NCBI RefSeq assembly: GCF_000687535.1
Contig: NZ_JHWC01000009.1
Span: 1 to 64,000 of the forward strand
Length of the DNA stretch: 64,000 bases
Source: Helicobacter rodentium ATCC 700285
GTDB lineage: Bacteria > Campylobacterota > Campylobacteria > Campylobacterales > Helicobacteraceae
Reading direction: 5' to 3'
Positions 8,873 through 18,811 of this stretch are shown piece by piece; the first letter of the stretch is position 1; each line of letters opens with the position of its first letter. The position numbers were made by a program, and so were the translations under genes. The notes beneath the pieces are model-generated. The model was not told the DNA's origin. It did not search any database and worked only from the letters and a program-made list of their open reading frames with translations.

Positions 8873-9294
8873 TGTTTTTCCTTGTGGTTTGCATATAGCA
8901 TTACAGAGATTTCGTCTAAATCTCTCATTTCTTGTTTCTTTATTTGTTCAAGCCTTTTTTTGACTTCCAAGCCATCTAAATATTTTGCTTTTTCAAACTC
9001 AATATTTTGCCTTTTGAAGTCTTCTTGTAATTTTTGCCTTTCGTGCTTTAGCAAAGCCAATTCTTGAATTTTGAAGTCAATCATTTGACGAAATTCTTCT
9101 TTGTGATGCACGAAAGTTAAGAAGTTTTGGTAAATCCCATTTGTTGGGCTTTGAAGAGTTGCAAATTCTTGCACAAGCGTATCAATTTCATTTTGTTTTA
9201 TGAGAATAACTTGTGCGTTTTTTTGTAACATCATCTCAATTTCATCTACTTTCTTTTTGTGTAAGAGGACAAGTTGAGTGAATTTTGTTTTCAT
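8869..9294 (-). CDS. FliJ-like flagellar export chaperone
   Basis: A 141-residue, almost entirely coiled-coil protein with the FliJ pattern: KFTQLVLLHKKKVDEIE near the N terminus, then two long helices rich in Lys/Glu/Gln. FliJ proteins connect the flagellar export ATPase to the export gate in the cytoplasm. The H. pylori counterpart beside purA, HP0256, has been linked to flagellar assembly, and the C. jejuni equivalent is FlgX-like; both are recalled, not searched. It lies 23 bases after purA and overlaps the MgtE_N-like gene by four bases, so these two motility genes ride on a biosynthetic transcript. Confidence 0.75.
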   Translation of the reverse strand: MKTKFTQLVLLHKKKVDEIEMMLQKNAQVILIKQNEIDTLVQEFATLQSPTNGIYQNFLTFVHHKEEFRQMIDFKIQELALLKHERQKLQEDFKRQNIEFEKAKYLDGLEVKKRLEQIKKQEMRDLDEISVMLYANHKEKQ

Positions 9295-9317
9295 TGGTGA
9301 TTCCGATTCTATCGCCC

Positions 9318-10583
<1,266 letters not shown>

Positions 10584-11462
10584 TTAAATAAATTGTATTA
10601 AATTATCTGTATAAACTCCAAATCCACAAGCGTTTTGTTCCAAAATCTTATATTCTCCACCTAAAATTAATGTTGTATTATTGGCAAAGAATCTAAAAAA
10701 TAAACCCTTGTAATAACTCATTGGCGCATAATATAATGGCGAGACAATACAATGCGCATAATGAATCTCTGATGCCAAATTGTAAAGCTTTTCTAACTCT
10801 AACTTTAATTCACTTGGTAAATTATATGTGGAGTCTTGTAAAAATTCCTTTAAGGTTTCTTGATTATAAACTCTTAAAAGTTTTGCCATTAAAGGATTTG
10901 TATTTTCTATTGCTCCAATATCAATTTTTTCAAAAGCTGTTAATGGAATCCTAAAAATTTCTGCACAAATTTGCGGAATCTTAACATTTGCTAATTGCAA
11001 AAAAGCCTTTATATTTTGGATATTTGATGATTCTGTAAAGTTTGTGATTCCATTTAAGAGCTGTAAAGAAATTTGAATAAAAGGCAAAATATCACAATTT
11101 TCCAAGTTTTCTACACCGATTTGATGCACTTCGGTTGTGGGATAAATAAAAATTGGCTGAATGTAAAACCAACGCTTACTAATAGTGGCTTCTCGCAAAT
11201 GTGGCGCAAGAAGGCGAATCGTGTCAATGGTTGAATCATTGCGCAGTGCAATCTGATGATTGTATTGGTTATTGGTGCGCACAACTTCACGACTATGTGT
11301 ATCCCTTTGGTGTTTTAAATAGGCAAAAGTTGGTGTTACAATTTCCTCATAACCATTTTGATATAAGATTTCACTTGCAAGACTTTCTAATTCTCTTTTA
11401 AATTTAGCATTTTTGCCAAAATATAGTTTGCAACCCTGCGGTATTTCATGGCTTAAAATCAC
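10584..11462 (-). CDS. hisZ: ATP phosphoribosyltransferase regulatory subunit HisZ
   Basis: HisZ is a catalytically inactive class II histidyl-tRNA-synthetase paralogue that binds short-form HisG and gives it histidine control. The 292-residue product shows the motif-2-like IALRNDSTIDTIRL and flanking PTFAYL / YIQPIFIYPTTEVHQIG segments, but lacks the C-terminal anticodon-binding domain and is shorter than the usual 380 or so residues. AAGGATATTTTGT precedes the ATG. It heads the hisZ-purA-FliJ-like-MgtE_N operon. H. pylori lacks histidine synthesis, so this gene implies a histidine prototrophic relative; hisG is not in the window. Confidence 0.85.
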   Translation of the reverse strand: MILSHEIPQGCKLYFGKNAKFKRELESLASEILYQNGYEEIVTPTFAYLKHQRDTHSREVVRTNNQYNHQIALRNDSTIDTIRLLAPHLREATISKRWFYIQPIFIYPTTEVHQIGVENLENCDILPFIQISLQLLNGITNFTESSNIQNIKAFLQLANVKIPQICAEIFRIPLTAFEKIDIGAIENTNPLMAKLLRVYNQETLKEFLQDSTYNLPSELKLELEKLYNLASEIHYAHCIVSPLYYAPMSYYKGLFFRFFANNTTLILGGEYKILEQNACGFGVYTDNLIQFI

Positions 11463-11768
11463 AAAATATCCTTATAATCCTTGATAAAAATCTCTAAATT
11501 CCGCATTGTAACATAAAATGTATGAAACTTTATTTTTTATTTTAGATTGTAATCTTTTTGTGAGTTTTTATTTAAAGAAGTTACTTGGGTTTAATTTGTG
11601 TGAGTGAGATTGTGGATTGCGTTGTTTGGTTTTATCTTATTCTATAATTTTGCAAAAATGAAATTAAATAGTGCAATTTACAAAACAAACATAAGGATCA
11701 TAAAATTAAATAGTCATTTTTATGTGCATTTTGCTATAATTTATAGAATATAAATCAAAGGAGATTCT
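11463..11768. other. Divergent promoter region, about 300 bases
   Basis: This AT-rich space separates hisZ (minus) from an orphan gene (plus). On the minus strand TGTTACAAT (TACAAT at 11505-11510) is a plausible extended -10 for hisZ. On the plus strand TGCTATAAT ending at 11740 is a strong extended -10 for the orphan gene. I see no other gene, RNA or repeat. Confidence 0.6.
11733..11740 (+). promoter_or_regulatory. Extended -10 promoter of the 163-residue orphan gene
   Basis: TGCTATAAT matches TGnTATAAT exactly. It lies about 28 bases before the ATG at 11769, with AAAGGAG as ribosome binding site between them. Confidence 0.65.
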
Positions 11769-12260
11769 ATGGCATTTAAGATTAACACGCAAGCTTATCA
11801 AATCCGCTATCCTAAACCTTCTCCAAGCGCACCAATCAATGATCCCAAGGAAGAATCTCCGATAAAAAATACAATCCAAACAGGCAACCCAACAACTAAG
11901 CCACAAATAAAATTTCCTTCTCATAATTTGTTGGATAAATATAACTCCGCAGGGTCTTATTATAATTTTCAAAACATATTAAATAATCAGCTAGGCATAA
12001 AGAATAACAATCAAAGCAATAGCGATGATGAAGGTAAAAAAGCCTTATTGGAGAATTTGCAACAGCAAAGCAACGCCTTTAATCACGGAATCTCTGGTAG
12101 TGGAGATTCTAAGCTTAATTGGAGTGATGCGCTAGGGCAGTATTTGGAATTAGAGGATAGCGTTTTGCACAAAAAGTTACAAGATGAGCAAAACGAACAA
12201 GCCCAAAGTGATTTTCTCAATGAGCTTTTGTGGAATCTTAAAAAGAATTTGCCTTTATAA
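11769..12260 (+). CDS. Hypothetical 163-residue low-complexity protein
   Basis: No family is recognised. The N-terminal half is Pro/Ser/Thr/Asn-rich and probably disordered (YPKPSPSAPINDPKEESP). The C-terminal half is Gln/Asn/Glu/Leu-rich and helical (LELEDSVLHKKLQDEQNEQ). There is no signal peptide or transmembrane segment. A strong extended -10 and an AAAGGAG site indicate real expression as a single-gene unit between hisZ and hom. Its composition is compatible with a secreted or flagellum-associated protein but does not show that. Confidence 0.65.
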   Translation: MAFKINTQAYQIRYPKPSPSAPINDPKEESPIKNTIQTGNPTTKPQIKFPSHNLLDKYNSAGSYYNFQNILNNQLGIKNNNQSNSDDEGKKALLENLQQQSNAFNHGISGSGDSKLNWSDALGQYLELEDSVLHKKLQDEQNEQAQSDFLNELLWNLKKNLPL

Positions 12261-12309
12261 ACACACTTTATTTATTGTAAATAAACATAAATTCCTTTTT
12301 ACCTTAAAA

Positions 12310-12318
12310 TGCTATAAT
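12310..12318 (+). promoter_or_regulatory. Extended -10 promoter of hom
   Basis: TGCTATAAT at 12310-12318 matches the extended -10 exactly. It lies 28 bases before the hom ATG, and AAAGGTGGG lies directly before that start. Confidence 0.65.
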
Positions 12319-12346
12319 TTCTCATTTAATTAAATGAAAGGTGGGT

Positions 12347-13615
12347 ATGAAACAGCTTACAATAGGAATTATAGGATTAGGCACGGTGGGTAGTAGTGTC
12401 GCAAAAATTCTCAAAGACAATCAAGCTTTAATTGCTGCACGTGCAGGTTATACAATTCATATTAAGCAGGGAGTTGTCAAAGATTTATCCAAAAGTCGCC
12501 AAGTATTTGATTTTCCTATTACTAATGAGATAGATTCTGTTTTAAACGATTCAGAAATTGATATTATTGTGGAATTAACGGGTGGTGTAGATGAGCCTTT
12601 TGAGATTGCCAAAAAGGCTTTACGCAATTCTAAGGCATTTGTAACCGCCAATAAAGCTATGCTTGCTTATCACCGCTATGAATTGCAAAAAATTGCAGGA
12701 GATTTGCCGATTGGTTTTGAAGCGAGTGTTGCAGGTGGAATCCCAATCATCAAAGCGTTGCGTGATGGATTGGGGGCAAATCATATTTTAAGCATTCGTG
12801 GAATTATCAATGGCACTTGTAATTTTATTTTGACTAAAATGAAAGAACAAGGTGTAGAATATGAAGAAGTTTTGCAAGAAGCGCAGGATTTGGGTTATGC
12901 TGAAGCTGACCCAACCTTTGATGTGGGTGGCTTTGATGCGGCGCATAAATTATTGATTTTAGCTAGTATTGCGTATGGAATTGATGCAAAACCAGAAGAT
13001 GTTTTAATTGAGGGGATTACGCAAATCACGCAAGAGGATATTGCTTTTGCAAAAGAGTTTGGTTATCACTTAAAGTTGCTTGGAATCGCAAGAAAAGATG
13101 GGGAAGAGATAGAATTACGTGTGCATCCAACGCTATTACCTAAAGATGCGATGATTGGAAAAGTGGATGGTGTAATGAATGCCATTAGTGTCGTGGGAGA
13201 TTGTGTGGGAGAGACGCTTTATTATGGTGCAGGTGCGGGCGGAAATGCAACTGCAAGTGCTGTAATTTCGGATATTATTGAAATTGCCCGCACGAAAAGC
13301 TCTCCTATGCTTGGGTTTAAAAACATCAGTAATACATTGCGTTTAAAACCGCTAGATAAAATTGTTAGTGCGTATTATTTGCGTATTTTAGTGCTTGATA
13401 AACCGGGTGTGTTGGCAAAAATTGCCACAATTTTTGGAGAAGTTGGAATCTCTATTGATACTTTTTTGCAACGCAAAGCAAAAGATAAGGCACATTCCAC
13501 TTTGTTGCTTTCTACACATACTTGCACGGAGGCGGAGATCAAAATTGCCTTAAAGCGCATTAGTGATTTAGAGATTGTTTGTGCCGCTCCCGTGATGATT
13601 CGCATTGAAAAATAA
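12347..13615 (+). CDS. hom: Homoserine dehydrogenase
   Basis: This enzyme reduces aspartate semialdehyde to homoserine with NAD(P)H, leading to threonine and methionine. The N-terminal Rossmann motif GIIGLGTVGSS, the central catalytic region with GIINGTCNFILTKM and EADPTFDVGGFDAAHK, and a C-terminal ACT domain (VLDKPGVLAKIATIFGEVGI) for regulation are all present. The frame can be read from GTG at 12341, but the ATG at 12347 is chosen because AAAGGTGGG directly precedes it and the protein then begins MKQLTIGIIG. The length is about 422 residues. yraN follows immediately. Confidence 0.96.
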   Translation: MKQLTIGIIGLGTVGSSVAKILKDNQALIAARAGYTIHIKQGVVKDLSKSRQVFDFPITNEIDSVLNDSEIDIIVELTGGVDEPFEIAKKALRNSKAFVTANKAMLAYHRYELQKIAGDLPIGFEASVAGGIPIIKALRDGLGANHILSIRGIINGTCNFILTKMKEQGVEYEEVLQEAQDLGYAEADPTFDVGGFDAAHKLLILASIAYGIDAKPEDVLIEGITQITQEDIAFAKEFGYHLKLLGIARKDGEEIELRVHPTLLPKDAMIGKVDGVMNAISVVGDCVGETLYYGAGAGGNATASAVISDIIEIARTKSSPMLGFKNISNTLRLKPLDKIVSAYYLRILVLDKPGVLAKIATIFGEVGISIDTFLQRKAKDKAHSTLLLSTHTCTEAEIKIALKRISDLEIVCAAPVMIRIEK

Positions 13616-13676
13616 CTTTTTGGATTCCTTTTGGGGTAAAAAAATAAAATCGCCCAAAGATTCTAAAGAATCTCCA

Positions 13677-14039
13677 ATGCAAAAATTGTATAATACAACG
13701 CAAAAGGGCAGGGAAGCGGAGGATTGTGCGTGTGAATTTTTGATAGAGCAAGGATTTGTGGTGTTAGAGAGGAATTTTCATACGCGTTTTGGTGAATTAG
13801 ATATTATTGCTAAAAAAGATGGAATCTTGCATTTTGTTGAGGTAAAAAGCGGTATCGGTTTTGAGCCGGTGTATAATTTAAGTCCAGCCAAACTCAAAAA
13901 GCTTACCAAAACTTTAAATATTTATTTAGAAAAACACCACATTCAGGATTCCTATTGTCTTAGTGCATTGATTTTATCCAAGCAAAGCGCAAATGATATT
14001 TTTCAGGTACATTGGCTAGAGAATTTGACAATATTTTAA
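13677..14039 (+). CDS. YraN/UPF0102 family endonuclease-like protein
   Basis: This small protein has the restriction-endonuclease-like fold core of the UPF0102 family: GREAEDCACEFL, then NFHTRFGELDIIAKKDGILHF with E and D of the predicted metal site, and VEVKSG with the E-x-K pair. A role in DNA repair or competence is suggested for the family but not firmly known. The frame is open to TTG at 13605 inside the end of hom; the ATG at 13677 is preferred because it gives about 120 residues, near the usual size, and starts just before the conserved domain. In H. pylori the same gene follows hom. Confidence 0.85.
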   Translation: MQKLYNTTQKGREAEDCACEFLIEQGFVVLERNFHTRFGELDIIAKKDGILHFVEVKSGIGFEPVYNLSPAKLKKLTKTLNIYLEKHHIQDSYCLSALILSKQSANDIFQVHWLENLTIF

Positions 14040-14643
14040 TACTTTTTGTCCTTACAGCTCTAATTTTCTGCCTTTGCGAGACAAAGCCGAAGCAATCCAT
14101 AATCTAGCATAAATTAATTTTTGCAATGGAATCCTTAAAGAAGTTGCATTATTATAGATTGCCACGATTCTACTAACGCAGAATCTCGCAATGACAAAGT
14201 GGAAACCACTGTGTCATTGGGATAAAGCCGAAGCAATCCATAATCTAGCATACATTAATTTTTGCAATGGAATCCTTAAAGAAGTTGCATTATTATAGAT
14301 TGCCACGATTCTACTAACGCAGAATCTCGCAATGACAAAGTGGAGACTTTCAAGTATGCAGAGTATGCAGGATTATAGATTTGCGCTGAAGTGAGTGCAA
14401 ATACTACACATTTGCATACCACGACTTCCTACGAAGTCTCGCAATGACAAAGTGGGAAGGTTCATAATGACAGCAGAGTAATCTTGCGATGACGAGGCGG
14501 TAAGTATTCCTCGTATATAAAATCATAAATAGTAAAATCACCACACTCATATTAATATTTTTCAAATAAAATTTATTTTGTAGTGCTTTTTAAGCCAAAA
14601 AAGGATAAATTTACTTTAATCTAAATTCTTAAAAAGGAAGAGA
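14040..14643. repeat. Gene-free region with tandem and dispersed repeats, then hydA leader
   Basis: No gene is seen in these 604 bases. Two near-identical 121-base units lie at 14083-14203 and 14224-14344 (one mismatch seen), each holding a hairpin GATTCT ... AGAATC inside ATTGC ... GCAAT (14158-14192 and 14299-14333). A further copy at 14418-14512 is identical to 1-95. The last 130 bases are AT-rich, lead to hydA and end with AAAAAGGAAGAG before its ATG; I could not choose a -10 with confidence there. Confidence 0.85.
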
Positions 14644-15795
14644 ATGGAAAAAGAACAAACACTACTCCGACAAGCAGAAGAGAGACTAGCAAAACTCGCT
14701 AAGTTTCCAGCACTCAAAAAAGGTGATAGCATTAAAAAAATGCTAAAAGAAAAAGGAATCTCAAGACGAGATTTTATGAAATGGGCGGGGGCGATGACAG
14801 CGATGTTATCACTACCGGCGAGTTTCACGCCACTTACTGCAAAGGCGGCAGAAGTCGCAGACCGCCTACCTGTGATTTGGCTACATTTAGCAGAATGCAC
14901 AGGTTGTAGCGAAAGCCTATTAAGAAGCGATGGACCGGGTATTGCGAGTTTGATTTTTGACTATATTTCCTTAGAATACCACGAAACCATTATGGCGGCT
15001 TCTGGTTACCAAGCAGAGGAAAATTTGGAATCCGCAATAGAAAGATATAAAGGGCGATATGTCTTAATGGTAGAAGGTGGTGTGCCAACAGGACTAGATG
15101 GGCAGTATTTGACGATTGGCGCGTTTGGGCATACAGGGTTGCAAAATGCAAAAACAGCAAGCGAAAATGCAGCGGCAATTTTTGCGATTGGGACTTGCTC
15201 AAGCTTTGGTGGAATCCAAGCTGCAAACCCAAATCCAACTGCAGCAAAGCCACTAAGTGCGGTTACAAATAAGCCGGTGATTAATGTTCCGGGCTGTCCT
15301 CCAAGCGAGAAAAATATCGTAGGCAATGTGATTCATTTCTTGCTTTTTGGAACTCTACCGCAACTTGACGCTTTCAATCGCCCAAAATGGGCTTATGGTT
15401 TAAGAATCCACGATTTGTGCGAGAGACGCGGACATTTTGATGCGGGTGAATTTGTGCAAACCTTTGGCGATGAGGGGGCAAAAAATGGCTACTGCCTCTA
15501 TAAAGTTGGTTGCAAAGGCCCCTACACTTTCAACAACTGCTCCAAACTCCGCTTTAATTCCCATACGAGTTGGCCTATCCAAGCAGGACACGGCTGTATT
15601 GGTTGTAGTGAGCCAAATTTCTGGGATACAATGGGACCTTTTGAAGAACCCCTTGCAAACAAGCTTTATGATACGCCTTTCTTTGGCGGGGCAGACCGCA
15701 CCGCAGATAATATTGGAATCACACTGCTTGGTGCAGCGGCAATCGGTATGGCGGCACACGCAGTGCTAAGTGCGGTGAGAAAAGACAAAGAATAA
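14644..15795 (+). CDS. hydA: [NiFe] uptake hydrogenase small subunit HydA
   Basis: HydA carries the Fe-S clusters that take electrons from the [NiFe] site of HydB to cytochrome b HydC at the outer face of the inner membrane. A twin-arginine signal (SRRDFMKWAGAMTAML) begins near residue 39 after a charged leader, so the folded heterodimer is exported by Tat. HLAECTGCSESLLR supplies the proximal cluster ligands; GCKGPYTFNNC and HGCIGCSEPNFWD supply the others. A C-terminal hydrophobic stretch (GITLLGAAAIGMAAHAVLSA) anchors it. At 383 residues it has the expected length. It opens the hydABCDE operon. Confidence 0.97.
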   Translation: MEKEQTLLRQAEERLAKLAKFPALKKGDSIKKMLKEKGISRRDFMKWAGAMTAMLSLPASFTPLTAKAAEVADRLPVIWLHLAECTGCSESLLRSDGPGIASLIFDYISLEYHETIMAASGYQAEENLESAIERYKGRYVLMVEGGVPTGLDGQYLTIGAFGHTGLQNAKTASENAAAIFAIGTCSSFGGIQAANPNPTAAKPLSAVTNKPVINVPGCPPSEKNIVGNVIHFLLFGTLPQLDAFNRPKWAYGLRIHDLCERRGHFDAGEFVQTFGDEGAKNGYCLYKVGCKGPYTFNNCSKLRFNSHTSWPIQAGHGCIGCSEPNFWDTMGPFEEPLANKLYDTPFFGGADRTADNIGITLLGAAAIGMAAHAVLSAVRKDKE

Positions 15796-15804
15796 GGAGA
15801 ATTT

Positions 15805-17541
15805 ATGACAAAACGAATCATTGTAGATCCTATCACAAGGATTGAGGGACATTTAAGAATTGAAGTGATTGTTGATGAGAACAATGTCATTACAGATGCT
15901 TATTCTAGCTCTACTTTATGGCGTGGAATAGAGGTGATTGTAAAGAATCGTGACCCTAGAGATGTAGGGTTTATGGTGCAAAGAATCTGTGGCGTTTGCA
16001 CCTATTCCCACTACAAAGCGGGAATCACTGCAGTAGAAAATGCGCTAGGCATTAAGATTCCCTTTAATGCGCAAATGGTGCGAAGCTTGATGAATGTTTC
16101 GCTTGTAATGCACGACCATTTGGTGCATTTTTATCACTTGCACGGGCTAGATTGGTGCGATATTACAGAAGCTCTTAAAGCAGACCCCAAAAAAGCGTCT
16201 GAACTTGCCTTTAAATATTCCAAGAATCCGATTGCAACGGGTGCGGACGAATTGAGTGCTGTGCAAGAAAAAGTCAAGGCTTTTGCAAGTGCAAAGCAGG
16301 GCTTAGGACCTTTTGCAAATGCGTATTGGGGACACAAAACTTATAAATTCTCCCCCGAGCAGAATCTCATCGTGCTTTCTCACTACTTAAAAGCCCTAGA
16401 AGTGCAAAGAGTTGCGGCGCAAATGATGGCAATCTTTGGTGCAAAACAACCCCACCCACAAAGCTTAACCGTTGGGGGTGTAACTTGTGTTGCAGATATT
16501 TTAGATCCAAGCAGATTAGGCGATTGGCTAACCAAATATAAAGAAGTTGGCGATTTCATCAACCGCGCCTATTATGCCGATGTTGTAATGGCTGCTGAAG
16601 TGTTTAAAAACGAACCAAGCGTGTTAAAAGGTTGTGGTGTGCGCAATTTCATCTCTTATGCAGAGATTCCGGTTAATCACAATGAAACGCTTTATAGTAG
16701 CGGTGTTGTAAGAGGTGGAGATATTTCTAAACTCTTAGAAATTGATGAAAACCTCATCACAGAGGAAGCCACACACTCTTGGTATCAAAACGATAAAGCC
16801 TTGCACCCTTATGATGGGCAAACAAATCCAAATTACACAGGCTTTGTAGATGCGAATACTATCGGGGCAGACGGAAAAGAAATCCCCACAAAAGCATTGA
16901 ATTTAGAGGGCAAATATAGCTGGATTAAATCCCCGCGCTACAATGGCGAACCAATGGAAGTAGGACCTCTTGCAACAGTGGTTGTAGGATTAGCCGCAAA
17001 GAATCCGCGCATTACAAAAATCGCAACGCAATTCTTAGAGGATACCGGATTGCCACTTGAAGCACTCTTTAGCACATTGGGTAGAACCGCTGCAAGACTT
17101 TTAGAGTGCAAACTCTCTACTGATTATGGAATCGAAGCCTTTAATTCTTTAGTAGAGAACCTAAAAACAGGCGACCAAAGCACTTGCGCTCCTTATAAGA
17201 TTGACAAAAAGAAAGAATACAAAGGGCGTTATATCGGTAATGTGCCACGCGGAATGTTAAGCCATTGGGTAAGAATCAAGGACGGCGTGGTTTCTAATTA
17301 TCAAGCGGTTGTGCCAAGCACTTGGAATGCGGGACCCAAAGATTCCAAAAACCAAATGGGACCTTATGAAGCCTCACTTGTTGGAATCAAAGTGCAAGAC
17401 ATCACTCAACCTTTAGAAATTATCCGCACGATTCATTCTTTTGACCCTTGTATCGCTTGTGCAGTGCATTTAATGGATACAAAAGGCAATGAAATTAGTC
17501 AATACAAGCTCAATCCGATTGCGATGCAATGCAACATTTAA
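15805..17541 (+). CDS. hydB: [NiFe] uptake hydrogenase large subunit HydB
   Basis: HydB holds the nickel-iron centre that oxidises H2 in the periplasm. Its ligands are in the L1 motif RICGVCTYSH (C62, C65) and the C-terminal L2 motif DPCIACAVH (C549, C552). The 23 residues after H555 (LMDTKGNE...) are the predicted maturation peptide removed by HydD after metal insertion. It has no signal of its own and is co-exported with HydA. The length of 578 residues is normal. Spacing to its neighbours is 9 bases on each side, with GGAG sites. H2 oxidation coupled to fumarate reductase (frdCAB here) is a known respiratory route in this group. Confidence 0.97.
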   Translation: MTKRIIVDPITRIEGHLRIEVIVDENNVITDAYSSSTLWRGIEVIVKNRDPRDVGFMVQRICGVCTYSHYKAGITAVENALGIKIPFNAQMVRSLMNVSLVMHDHLVHFYHLHGLDWCDITEALKADPKKASELAFKYSKNPIATGADELSAVQEKVKAFASAKQGLGPFANAYWGHKTYKFSPEQNLIVLSHYLKALEVQRVAAQMMAIFGAKQPHPQSLTVGGVTCVADILDPSRLGDWLTKYKEVGDFINRAYYADVVMAAEVFKNEPSVLKGCGVRNFISYAEIPVNHNETLYSSGVVRGGDISKLLEIDENLITEEATHSWYQNDKALHPYDGQTNPNYTGFVDANTIGADGKEIPTKALNLEGKYSWIKSPRYNGEPMEVGPLATVVVGLAAKNPRITKIATQFLEDTGLPLEALFSTLGRTAARLLECKLSTDYGIEAFNSLVENLKTGDQSTCAPYKIDKKKEYKGRYIGNVPRGMLSHWVRIKDGVVSNYQAVVPSTWNAGPKDSKNQMGPYEASLVGIKVQDITQPLEIIRTIHSFDPCIACAVHLMDTKGNEISQYKLNPIAMQCNI

Positions 17542-17550
17542 GGAGAGACT

Positions 17551-18225
17551 ATGGAGACAAAATACAAAGCCGTGTATGAGTTTTCCAAACTCACACGCAT
17601 TTTCCACTGGATTAGGGCGTTAGCAATTTTTGTTTTAATTGCAACAGGATTCTACCTTGCTTATCCTTTTTTAGCACCCAATAACTTTACGGGTGAGCCT
17701 ACGGGATTCCTCTATGCGTCTATGCGGAGTTGGCATTTAATCATCGGATTTGTGCTAATTGCAATCACGCTTTTTCGTTTTTATCTGCTTTTTTTCACAC
17801 GCGAATGCGCGATGGAGAGACGCTCTATTTTGGACTTTTTCAATCCTTTTGTGTGGTTTGGAATCCTAAAAACTTATTTGCTCTTTGGAGGACACCCACA
17901 TTTAAAAGGCACTTACAACCCTTTGCAATTCATCACTTATTTGGGTGTTTTTTTCTTAATTGTGGCGATTTCTTTAAGTGGGCTTGTGTTATACGCACAC
18001 GTTTATCACGAGGGCTTAGGCGGAATGATTGCACCTTTAATGAAACCCCTAGAGGTGCTTTGTGGCGGAATCGCTAATGTGCGCTTATTGCATCATATTT
18101 TAACTTGGGCGTTTATTATTTTTATCCCGATTCATATCTATATGGCAAGTTGGAATAGTGTGAAATTCCCGGGTAGTGGCGTAGATACAATCTTTAGCGG
18201 TGTGAAGTTTGAAAAAGAACAATAA
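17551..18225 (+). CDS. hydC: Hydrogenase cytochrome b subunit HydC
   Basis: HydC anchors the hydrogenase and passes electrons from HydA to menaquinone through haem b. The 224-residue protein has four hydrophobic segments and histidines placed for haem ligation (RIFHWIRAL, SWHLIIGF, LHHILTWAF, PIHIYMASW), the pattern of the HyaC/HupC cytochrome b561 family. GGAGAG precedes its ATG. About 50 bases separate it from hydD. Confidence 0.95.
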   Translation: METKYKAVYEFSKLTRIFHWIRALAIFVLIATGFYLAYPFLAPNNFTGEPTGFLYASMRSWHLIIGFVLIAITLFRFYLLFFTRECAMERRSILDFFNPFVWFGILKTYLLFGGHPHLKGTYNPLQFITYLGVFFLIVAISLSGLVLYAHVYHEGLGGMIAPLMKPLEVLCGGIANVRLLHHILTWAFIIFIPIHIYMASWNSVKFPGSGVDTIFSGVKFEKEQ

Positions 18226-18274
18226 CCTCTCTAGCGATTCCTTGTGAATCGCACTTTCTGCATTCAAGGCAAAT

Positions 18275-18811
18275 ATGAAAATTCTCATTTTAGGCATTGG
18301 AAATATTCTTTTTGGTGATGAGGGCATTGGGGTGCATTTGTCCAATTTGTTGAAAGTCAATTACACTTTTAGCGGGGAACATTGCGTAGATATTGTAGAT
18401 GGCGGGACAATGGCACAGCATCTAATCCCTCTTATCACGCAATACGATTTCGTGTTGATTATAGATTCTATTGACGCAAAAGAAGCAAAAGTTGGCGATG
18501 TCTATTTTTTTGATTTCAATGCGATCCCAAATGTGATTACTTGGGCGGGGAGCGCACACGAAGTAGAAATGCTGCAAACCTTACGAATGATTGAAATGTT
18601 AGGCGATTTGCCTCCGACTAAGATTTTAGGCATTAAACCCTTTATCATCGGTGAGAATCCAACCTTTGAATTAACCGCAGAAGTGCAAAAGGGCGCGAAA
18701 TTAATGGAATCCCAAGCCATTGCCTACTTAGAATCGCTAGGCATTGTAGTCTCCAAAAAAGCCCACCAAGACTTGCAAGACATTGCGCGACTTTCTTATA
18801 AAGGATATTAA
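18275..18811 (+). CDS. hydD: Hydrogenase maturation endopeptidase HydD
   Basis: HydD is the nickel-dependent peptidase that removes the C-terminal extension of HydB. The sequence ILGIGNILFGDEGIGVH is the family signature, and E16, D64 and H95 correspond to the three nickel-sensing ligands of E. coli HybD. At 178 residues it is of normal size. Its stop codon overlaps the hydE start by one base (TAATG). Confidence 0.94.
   Translation: MKILILGIGNILFGDEGIGVHLSNLLKVNYTFSGEHCVDIVDGGTMAQHLIPLITQYDFVLIIDSIDAKEAKVGDVYFFDFNAIPNVITWAGSAHEVEMLQTLRMIEMLGDLPPTKILGIKPFIIGENPTFELTAEVQKGAKLMESQAIAYLESLGIVVSKKAHQDLQDIARLSYKGY

Noticed and set aside
13605-13676. TTG start at 13605 for yraN
   Set aside because: It would add 24 poorly conserved residues overlapping hom and has no ribosome binding site; the ATG at 13677 gives the usual family length.
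14083-14344. CRISPR-like array
   Set aside because: Only two long units with a 20-base gap; unit length, lack of regular unique spacers and absence of cas genes rule it out.
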